Source: Pythium myriotylum (Eukaryota; Oomycota; Peronosporomycetes; Pythiales; Pythiaceae). Taken from it: a stretch of 64,000 nt of DNA. Shown piece after piece: positions 57,348-64,000 of this stretch. Numbering within the stretch: position 1 is the first letter of the stretch; every line of letters begins with the position of its first letter. The translations under genes and the position numbers were made by a program. The notes beneath the pieces were generated by a model that saw only the letters and a list, made by a program, of their open reading frames with translations, was not told where the DNA came from and did no database searches. The DNA is taken from assembly GCA_023091665.1 (NCBI GenBank), contig JALJCQ010000003.1, positions 2,108,001 through 2,172,000 of the forward strand. The letters run 5' to 3'.

Positions 57348-57942
57348 CCTCCAATGGACGATGATTCGGAAGTGAGCTCGACGAATGGAGAGGCGCAAAG
57401 CATTACGGATCACCTGAGCTTGAGGCGGCCGCTCGCATAACTCACGCGATGACGAGAGAGTTGAACCCAAGCTGGACTCTCCCACACAACTGGATAACTG
57501 GATGCTTGGGTCACGGATTTGTGGGTTGGGAGCGCAAAACCTGCACAATCACATGGCCGATGATCTGAGTGGCTCACTAACGAAAGGCCGAAAGTCATAT
57601 CTCAACCTTCATATTTTTATCCACTACACATAAAACATCCACTGCCATGGTGGACTTACACCTTTCATAATGCATTTCTCAGTCTTGGGTTCTGCCTACT
57701 TCTATACAGTTTGTTGATGTCCATAACTGTATAAATGAATATGTCCCTCATTACCATTCATTACCGCTGGATCTCAGACCTAAATTCGGTAATCCAGTTT
57801 GGCGCGAAAAATTCCTTGGTGGGAGACGCTTTCGAAACGGCGTCTTCTCTATGCACGAGAGATCTTTGGGTTCACTCAGAACGCCACTGACGCAATCCCC
57901 ACGCTTCGTCCGGGGCACTTCACGATTCACTCCAGAACGACC
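57348..57942. promoter_or_regulatory. Shared divergent promoter, pair 3
   Basis: 595 bp. The group I side has GCTCACTTCCGAATC on the minus strand (57377-57363), 15 bp upstream of the ATG. The group II side has GGCACTTCACGATTCAC at 57914-57930, 12 bp upstream of its ATG. The middle, about 57600-57800, is AT-rich and has no counterpart in pair 2. Confidence 0.55.
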
Positions 57943-60855
57943 ATGGCCGAGCTCAAGCCAAACGCTCAGTACGGCTTCACGACGGGACCTCCCGTGGACG
58001 ACGAGGAATCGTTCAAGACCAAGCGAGCCGATGAAGACGGCGATCAGCGGCAGCGACTCAGTGCCGTGCCGCAACTTGATCTCTCTCGCACTCACTTCGC
58101 CGCGACTGTGACGCTCTCGCTCGGCGTACTGATCGCGATCCTAAGTATCTTCCGAAAGGGCGTCGTCATTGAGAGGAACGTGCTCGATGACCTTGGCAGC
58201 TCGAAGAACGCGGACGGCAAGATCGAAACCTACCAGACCATTAATGGCTACATCACCGCGGCTGTCGGTATGATCATGGAGCGGTATTTCGAGGTATTTG
58301 TCATTGTCGCCAGCATCTTCCTTAGCAATGTTCGATGGTATCCGGGCGACGATCCGCGCTCAGGTGGTAACCGCTTCAAGCGACTCTGCCTGTGGGCATT
58401 TCCGCCTTTAATTATGTTCATTTTAAATGTCGCCATCGCTGCGACGTTCGTGAGCCACAAGACCACAGGAGTCGTTCGCGTCTTCCTGCAAGACGACCTC
58501 GTCACGACGACGGCGCTGAGTGTCAAGACTCTCAATGCAACGACCGCTGCCAATATCACATCGATGGGCAACAAGCAAAGCGTACTAGACACGATTCTGA
58601 GAGGCGCTGTACGTCGGCAGGTCACGCCATTCGAAATGCTTGCCGATTCTCCGTGTGTTCTTGGGAACACCACGGACGCCTCGGAGCTCCAGGACCGACT
58701 TGCCCCGGTTGAACTTCCCTCAATCAAAGAAGTACGCTCGACAGCCGTGGTTTTCGGCTTCCCTACTCAGGAGTGGAATCTGGATGTGATGCCGTTTGGA
58801 CTTGAGCCCGAGCATACCGTTTCCTTCAAGCTTGGACTGATCAACAGTTCGGAAAACTCGCTGGCGGATCAGTTCTCGGCGTTTCAGAAGACCTCGGGAG
58901 TATCGTGGCTTACGACCTACGAGCTGTTATTGCAGGGCAAGCTTTTATTCGAGCGGTCAGTATCTGACTCCAACGTCTCAGCTTCCTACCCTTGTGTTTG
59001 GGTAGACAATCAAGTGATTGTTGCTGCAGATAAGCAAGGTCTCGACACCGATAGCAGTGATAGTGGAAGTTCTGCTGGCGCAACGCCGGAGCCGACCACC
59101 AAAGCACCCGCTCAGACAACTAAGGCACCTGTAACGTCAAAGCCAAACTCAACAACGAAGTCCCCGACAACTACCAAGCCGTCGCGGCGCGGCCGATTCT
59201 TGCAGGTAGAAACTGAGGAGGACGAAGACATGGAAGGCAGTGATTCAAGTGGTGAATTTGACTTGGACTCGTACAAGGATATATTTGAAGACGGGCCCTA
59301 CAAGGGCATGCGACGCTGCTTCGGTGCCGTGAGCTCTCTCCAGTACCTGGCGAATTACACGTCAGAGAGCAAACACAATGCTAAAGATTTCGTGGACGAA
59401 ATGGTCGAAGGCTTTATTGACACGATCCCTCAAGTGGAGCCCGAGGCCATGGAATTCACCATGTCGACCTACCACATTAGTCCTTTCATTAAGCTCACGA
59501 CGATGACACTCGACATGCCGTACTTCAATGCCAGTTACCGTGATACGAAGGATTTTTGCAACGGAGACAAGCTCAACGCCGACATGATCGCTTTTCTGGG
59601 TAATTCGTCAAGCGCCGAGGAGCTCGAGGTCTATCGCCACCTTTTCTGTGACCAGGTCAACTATCCGTATGTGGATCCTCGCTCGGCTTGTGGCCATTCC
59701 AATTGTGTCTTCCTCGACAAGTCAGGGACTATCGCATTCAAGAAACAACTGCAGCTGACCCCATACCTCAAGAATTGCTCCACCGCCAACCTCAAGTATG
59801 ACCCCGACTACCTCAATTTCTTTCCTAGCGGTTGTGTCCCCCAGGAAGACGCTGTGTTCCTTTACGGCCTGGGTTCGTACATGGCCGGCGACTCCTTCAC
59901 CTACGGTGGCAACGACTCATTCCCTTTCATCTCCAATCCCGAGCGCCACGTCGTGCTCACGTTCGCAAAGCTTGAGTGGCAACTGGAGGACTTGAGCAAG
60001 AAATTCGACGCCGACTGTGGTGTGAACACGACGACTTCGGCGTCCAAGTGCATGGGTCTCGTCCATAACCTCGAAAACGTCACCGTACCGGCGGTGAATC
60101 TCACGGGTGCCAAGGAAAAGTACTTGCGAATGCTGGTCGTGGGCAAGGACATGCTGCCAGCGGACCGCCTGACAAGGGACTACCATAACCCAGTGCAATT
60201 GCTCTCATTGAACACAAGGCCATTTTACTACCCGAGCGACGACGCATACTACGAGTGGGAGTATATCAACAAAAACCGATTCAACGAGAGCGACTGGCCA
60301 ACACAGGAAGGCACTAAAGGCGGGCTTACGGCGACTAGATGCTCTCCCCTCGTCGACTCGTACATCACGCAGGTCGAAGAGAACCATTTGTTCATGGACC
60401 ATCCACTGCAGCCTCTCTACACGTCCGCGCTCCTCTATCTTTTCCAAGACGCCGCTGTGAAGACGGTCAAAGTGAGCAAGAACGTCACAACAGGTGCCGA
60501 GGTGCTCGACCTCTCGGTCGTGGGCACGACCTCGCTCAAGGGCGATCTCGAGAAGCACGTGGTCAAGTTCAGCGTGCCCAAGCTCTCGCTTATTTCAACC
60601 TTCCTCGGTATGGGTCTGTTGCTTATACTCGTGATGCTCGTACTCGTTTGTCCGACGGAGCGCCTCAAGATGTCCGAGGAGACGAGCGTGGCCGTGCAGT
60701 ACGCGCACTTACTGCAGCATGACCAGTACCCGAGTGAAGTCTTCGAGCGGTCGCTGCTGCTACCTTCAGGCGAGAAAGTCACCATGGACGACTACGTCGT
60801 GGACAGCGCCACCGTCCACTTCACGCGCGACGAGGACAAGAAGGTGTTTCTGTAG
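57943..60855 (+). CDS. Group II large multi-pass membrane protein, copy 3
   Basis: 970 residues from ATG 57943 (MAELKPNAQYGFTTG), the same length as copy 2; the frame is open upstream to 57799. Domain order matches copy 2: three N-terminal hydrophobic segments, STAVVFGFPTQEWN, the linker TTKAPAQTTKAPVTSK and acidic stretch, CGHSNCVFLD, FAKLEWQLEDL, a C-terminal membrane segment and an end at DEDKKVFL. Differences from copy 2 cluster after SPCVLGNTTD. It is divergent from group I copy 3. Confidence 0.87.
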   Translation: MAELKPNAQYGFTTGPPVDDEESFKTKRADEDGDQRQRLSAVPQLDLSRTHFAATVTLSLGVLIAILSIFRKGVVIERNVLDDLGSSKNADGKIETYQTINGYITAAVGMIMERYFEVFVIVASIFLSNVRWYPGDDPRSGGNRFKRLCLWAFPPLIMFILNVAIAATFVSHKTTGVVRVFLQDDLVTTTALSVKTLNATTAANITSMGNKQSVLDTILRGAVRRQVTPFEMLADSPCVLGNTTDASELQDRLAPVELPSIKEVRSTAVVFGFPTQEWNLDVMPFGLEPEHTVSFKLGLINSSENSLADQFSAFQKTSGVSWLTTYELLLQGKLLFERSVSDSNVSASYPCVWVDNQVIVAADKQGLDTDSSDSGSSAGATPEPTTKAPAQTTKAPVTSKPNSTTKSPTTTKPSRRGRFLQVETEEDEDMEGSDSSGEFDLDSYKDIFEDGPYKGMRRCFGAVSSLQYLANYTSESKHNAKDFVDEMVEGFIDTIPQVEPEAMEFTMSTYHISPFIKLTTMTLDMPYFNASYRDTKDFCNGDKLNADMIAFLGNSSSAEELEVYRHLFCDQVNYPYVDPRSACGHSNCVFLDKSGTIAFKKQLQLTPYLKNCSTANLKYDPDYLNFFPSGCVPQEDAVFLYGLGSYMAGDSFTYGGNDSFPFISNPERHVVLTFAKLEWQLEDLSKKFDADCGVNTTTSASKCMGLVHNLENVTVPAVNLTGAKEKYLRMLVVGKDMLPADRLTRDYHNPVQLLSLNTRPFYYPSDDAYYEWEYINKNRFNESDWPTQEGTKGGLTATRCSPLVDSYITQVEENHLFMDHPLQPLYTSALLYLFQDAAVKTVKVSKNVTTGAEVLDLSVVGTTSLKGDLEKHVVKFSVPKLSLISTFLGMGLLLILVMLVLVCPTERLKMSEETSVAVQYAHLLQHDQYPSEVFERSLLLPSGEKVTMDDYVVDSATVHFTRDEDKKVFL

Positions 60856-61341
60856 CCGCTTGGTGTTCTGTACCCATCTCTATAAACTTATTAAACTTGA
60901 CATTCTCGATCGCCCAACACCTTTGCTTCTTCGTCCTGCTCTCGCCGGACGGATCAGACACATCCAGACGATCTCTTCTGCGATGTGCGTCGTGAATCCT
61001 GGCGCTTGGTCTATGTGAGCAGTTTCTTTCTTCCTGAACGTTCCATGGAAGAAATTTCGAACATGGCTGCCCGTAGAAAGAACCAGGATCGACGCTTCTG
61101 ATTGGATATCTCTTCACGAGATCTACTTTTGATTGGATGAAAATGCATCATGGGAAAATTCGAAGGCTGTTGAGTACCATTTTCCGCCACGCGGGAAGCG
61201 AAAGCATCCATGGACAGCGTGAAACCGACCGCCACGGCCATCGCTGGAAGCTCGAGGCTCTCTTCATAGAGAAGACGCTCAGTCGCGGATTCCCGGTGAG
61301 GCAGACAACGCGCCCGCTCGAACGTCGCGGCCCCGCCTCAG
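60856..61341. other. Outer end of right arm and kinase leader
   Basis: Arm homology ends near 61165. The remaining ~175 bp lies just upstream of the kinase ATG. A possible small upstream exon ends at CCG|GTGAGG (about 61296) and could splice to the CCTCAG just before the ATG, but the implied 46-nt intron is short. No other gene is seen. Confidence 0.4.
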
Positions 61342-63975
61342 ATGCCGCTGCCCACGCTTCACGAGGCTGCTGCTCGCGCTCTGGCCGATACCAATGCGAG
61401 TGCCGCCCCGTCGGCAGCTGCTATGCAGGCACAGCTTGCGCTCATGCAGTATCTGCGCGGCCGCTTCCGACTCATGCTCACATTCCTGCTGATCGGCTAC
61501 GGTATGATGTTCTTGCTCAGCAGTCTGCTCATCGCGTACCTGCGGTTCAGCCGTCGGCAGGCGTTCGGGGGCAACTTGGACGCCGCGCGCAAGGTCATTC
61601 TTCCGGCGTACGAGCCGCTGCTGGCAGTGCTAGCGTTCACGACGTTTGTGTACTCGGTGTTCTTTGCTTCAGCGCTCGCGACTGACATGTATCAGTACGA
61701 CATCTCGAAGGTCGCGACCGAAGTGTTCTACTCCGGCCGCCAGTTTGTGTTCCTCAGCGTCGTGGTCTTCATGCTTCAAAAGAGTGTCAGTGGCCCAGCA
61801 TTACGTCGTTCTGTAGCGATCACACTCCTCCTCTCGACGTACACAATCCCGATCGTCTGGTTGTTGGCGAGGTACGGCAACCCGGAACGGTTCTATGCAG
61901 TGCTCACGACCAGCCGCGCGATGCTGTTACTGCTGTATACGTATGTGCTTGTCCGTCCGCCGGCGCGAGCCAGCAAGCGAACACTGAGGGAGTTTTGTGT
62001 TTATGCGTACATCTACTACGCCTTCCTATTCGCCTACAACGAGTGTTTCCAGCGCAAGAAGCTCGACGCAGGCTTCACACTAGCCTACACCAACCTGATC
62101 ACTGGTTCGTTGTGTCCCCTCGTGATTTGGCGCGTACTCCGCGCTGATACGGAGCACTGGCGTGGGTACGGACAGCGTGCAGTGGCGCTCCAGACTCTCT
62201 TCCGCCAGAAGCACAACCTGCCCGAGCGAGTCTCGGCGCGTGGACTTCACGTCCTCATCGAAATGCACCGCAAATACGTGATCGACTTCGCGCACTTGGA
62301 GTTACGTGAACGCATCGGTACAGGCGCGAGCGCCGTGGTCTTTAACGGCGTGCTTCGGTCCAAATTCCCTGTCGCAGTCAAAGTGTACTCGCCGTCCGAT
62401 TTCACGGACGCGACGATAGCCGAGTTCTCGCAGGAGGCCGCGCTGTGCGGCTCGCTCCACCACCCCAACATTGTCAAGTTCCACGGCATGTGTGTGTGTC
62501 CACCGACGATTTGTCTTGTCTCGGAGCTGTGCCAGGGAAGTCTTGAGGAGATCACGCAAAGTGTGGCGGCCCATCGTCAGAATGCGAACCGCCAGCAGCT
62601 ACTGATTAATATCGCGTACATGCTCGATGCCGCCAGAGCTGTTGCCTACATCCACAGCTTCACACCGGCGTTTCTCCACCGCGACATCAAACCAGCCAAT
62701 TTCCTCGTCGACAGCGAGGGCGTCGTCAAACTCACCGACTTCGGCGAGTCGCGAAGTATCCCGCGGCAGTTTGTGGCTCATAATACAGGTAATAGTGGCA
62801 CAGGCCTCTTCACCGAGTCGTCGACATCCTCAGGGATCGTCGCGACGCTCGCAGAGGGACTCGGTAAGCTTGGTACTGGCGCGCAGCTGCAACGTGTGCG
62901 AACGTCCGAGTGGAAAGAAGACACGGAGGCAACACGGATGACCATCAAAGGCACCATCGACTACATGGCACCGGAGCTGATCAATGGCAAAGGTGGTCAG
63001 GCAGCATACGGCGAGGCGGCCGATGTGTATGCTTTGGGGATCACACTCTGGGATATTCTTTATCCAGGTCTTGAAAAATACCCAGAGACCGGTGGTAACC
63101 ATCTCCGCATCTACGAAGCCGTAGCAGCTGGACAACGCCCACCGATTCCGAGCGATCTCCATCTTAGCTTACGAACGCTGATCGAAAGCGCGTGGCACAC
63201 AGACCCTCGGATGCGGCCGTCGGCTCAAAACGTTGTCAATATTCTCGAATCGATCGAAGAGGAGATTGGTGCGGTATTTGCGGTCCAGTTGCTGGACAAG
63301 CTCAAGTCGCACAAGCTGCTGAACCACCAGTACGAGGATCTCGCTGTCTTTGAAGCTGATCGCTGCGTGGAGCTAATGGAGTTGAATGGTTGCGTCGAGT
63401 ACTCGGGCGAGGCCGTCCGCGTCGGGAACGCCCTCATGGACGCGGGGCTATTGCACCACGTGGCTCACTCACACCCGTTCGAGAACACCCAGGAGTCATT
63501 CTTCTTCGAAGAGAGTAACATCGCAATGTGCCAACCAATCGACTCAGCCTTGTCGGATTCTCGTCAAATGTCGAGTAGCTCACGTCCGAAGAGTCGAAGT
63601 CGAGCCCAGTCATCTCGTAGGGGACCTACGAGCCCTACGGCGCAAAGCACATCGACCAAGCCCGAGTCCGAGAACTTGCTGGGCGGGTTGTGCGCGTGTC
63701 GGAAGCTCAGTCAGCGGCTCCAGACTCCAAGGAGAGCCAGGCGACGACGTCCTTTCAAGAGATTCAAGCCCAAAGAGCAGGCAAACGCCGGTGGCTTCTT
63801 CACGCTGCGTAACGAGTTGCGAAGCAAGCTTCTCACGACACAAAGCGACAGCATGGAGGTCGATGACTTTGCCGACTTTGTCGACGATATCCCACGACTA
63901 TCGGACGTTCACGAGCACGACAGCGACGAAGTCGATGGCCCCGGGCAGGATCTCGTGCACATTCGAGTGCAGTGA
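61342..63975 (+). CDS. 7TM receptor-TKL kinase-DEP protein
   Basis: 877 residues. Seven hydrophobic segments lie at about 44-67, 90-112, 131-147, 156-176, 188-205, 217-234 and 249-266, a receptor-like array. A protein kinase domain follows: glycine loop IGTGASAVVF (325-334), Lys347 in VAVK, catalytic HRDIKPAN (446-453), DFG 466-468, a long Ser/Thr-rich insert in the activation segment, YMAPE 541-545 and a final Arg in RMRPS. The TKL (tyrosine kinase-like) group is indicated by the HRDIKPAN and GTIDYMAPE sequences. Residues ~645-725 resemble a DEP domain (LLDKLKSHKLL, AVRVGNALMDAGLLHHV, HPF). A disordered basic and then acidic tail ends DLVHIRVQ. All catalytic residues are present, so it should be active at a membrane in signalling. 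The start is the first ATG; a small upstream exon cannot be excluded. Confidence 0.9.
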   Translation: MPLPTLHEAAARALADTNASAAPSAAAMQAQLALMQYLRGRFRLMLTFLLIGYGMMFLLSSLLIAYLRFSRRQAFGGNLDAARKVILPAYEPLLAVLAFTTFVYSVFFASALATDMYQYDISKVATEVFYSGRQFVFLSVVVFMLQKSVSGPALRRSVAITLLLSTYTIPIVWLLARYGNPERFYAVLTTSRAMLLLLYTYVLVRPPARASKRTLREFCVYAYIYYAFLFAYNECFQRKKLDAGFTLAYTNLITGSLCPLVIWRVLRADTEHWRGYGQRAVALQTLFRQKHNLPERVSARGLHVLIEMHRKYVIDFAHLELRERIGTGASAVVFNGVLRSKFPVAVKVYSPSDFTDATIAEFSQEAALCGSLHHPNIVKFHGMCVCPPTICLVSELCQGSLEEITQSVAAHRQNANRQQLLINIAYMLDAARAVAYIHSFTPAFLHRDIKPANFLVDSEGVVKLTDFGESRSIPRQFVAHNTGNSGTGLFTESSTSSGIVATLAEGLGKLGTGAQLQRVRTSEWKEDTEATRMTIKGTIDYMAPELINGKGGQAAYGEAADVYALGITLWDILYPGLEKYPETGGNHLRIYEAVAAGQRPPIPSDLHLSLRTLIESAWHTDPRMRPSAQNVVNILESIEEEIGAVFAVQLLDKLKSHKLLNHQYEDLAVFEADRCVELMELNGCVEYSGEAVRVGNALMDAGLLHHVAHSHPFENTQESFFFEESNIAMCQPIDSALSDSRQMSSSSRPKSRSRAQSSRRGPTSPTAQSTSTKPESENLLGGLCACRKLSQRLQTPRRARRRRPFKRFKPKEQANAGGFFTLRNELRSKLLTTQSDSMEVDDFADFVDDIPRLSDVHEHDSDEVDGPGQDLVHIRVQ

Positions 63976-64000
63976 GTCGAGTACTCTTTGTGTGTCCCCA

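Larger units (their letters stand above)
51916..61165. repeat. Large inverted repeat, right arm (~9.25 kb)
   Basis: Reverse complement of 35036-44515. It carries ankyrin, group I and group II genes in mirrored order. The ankyrin block is nearly identical to the left arm, the group I and II genes differ by a few percent, and the inner end and divergent promoter are most diverged. Confidence 0.9.

Noticed and set aside
57348..57548. Extended 1,041-residue group I start
   Set aside because: The extra 67 residues lie upstream of the initiator-like site and are not kept in the mirror copy.
27658..60855. Effector (RxLR or Crinkler) genes
   Set aside because: No signal peptide followed by RxLR or LFLAK motif was seen; the proteins are multi-pass membrane proteins.

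Overview
The window looks like nuclear DNA of an oomycete (Phytophthora/Pythium type). This is inferred from compact, mostly intron-poor genes, 60-75 nt GT-AG introns where introns occur, high-GC third codon positions, initiator-like CTCAYTTCC sites just upstream of start codons, a eukaryotic splicing factor (ISY1), and a seven-helix receptor fused to a TKL kinase. No bacterial operons, tRNA, rRNA or CRISPR array were seen.

Region 1 (1-22 kb) is the 3' part of one giant intronless gene, open at the left edge. Its 7,323 visible residues are almost entirely two repeat modules, A (about 48 copies, ~260 bp) and B (28 copies, 330 bp when tandem), arranged in higher-order units of 579/597 bp and ending in a short unique tail. 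Region 2 (22.2-24.9 kb) holds a four-exon minus-strand gene of unknown function with a 25-nt microexon and an N-terminal Cys/His cluster. Region 3 (24.9-27.6 kb) is gene-poor, with decayed duplicated sequence and a pair of hairpins.

Region 4 (27.6-61.2 kb) is a locus built from inverted duplications. It carries six intact genes, plus one fragment, for large multi-pass membrane proteins of two related groups (here called I and II). Every intact gene sits in a divergent I/II pair sharing a 0.5-0.7 kb promoter: 27658-30432/30934-33588, 35342-38254/38941-41868 and 54423-57347/57943-60855. The second and third pairs, each with an ankyrin-repeat gene, form the arms (about 35.04-44.5 kb and 51.9-61.16 kb) of a large inverted repeat. 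The ankyrin genes are almost identical, while the membrane genes have diverged by a few percent. A second inverted repeat of about 1 kb (27.15-28.17 and 33.99-35.01 kb) abuts the left arm and carries a 3' gene fragment.

The 7.4 kb spacer of the large inverted repeat holds ISY1, a possibly broken minus-strand frame, a 76-residue single-pass membrane protein and two tandem paralogous multi-pass membrane proteins. Region 5 (61.3-64 kb) encodes a 7TM-TKL kinase-DEP protein. The best candidate for an undescribed system is the paired group I/group II membrane proteins: three coupled divergent pairs, shared topology and shared extracellular signatures suggest that the two groups act together. This is inference from layout.
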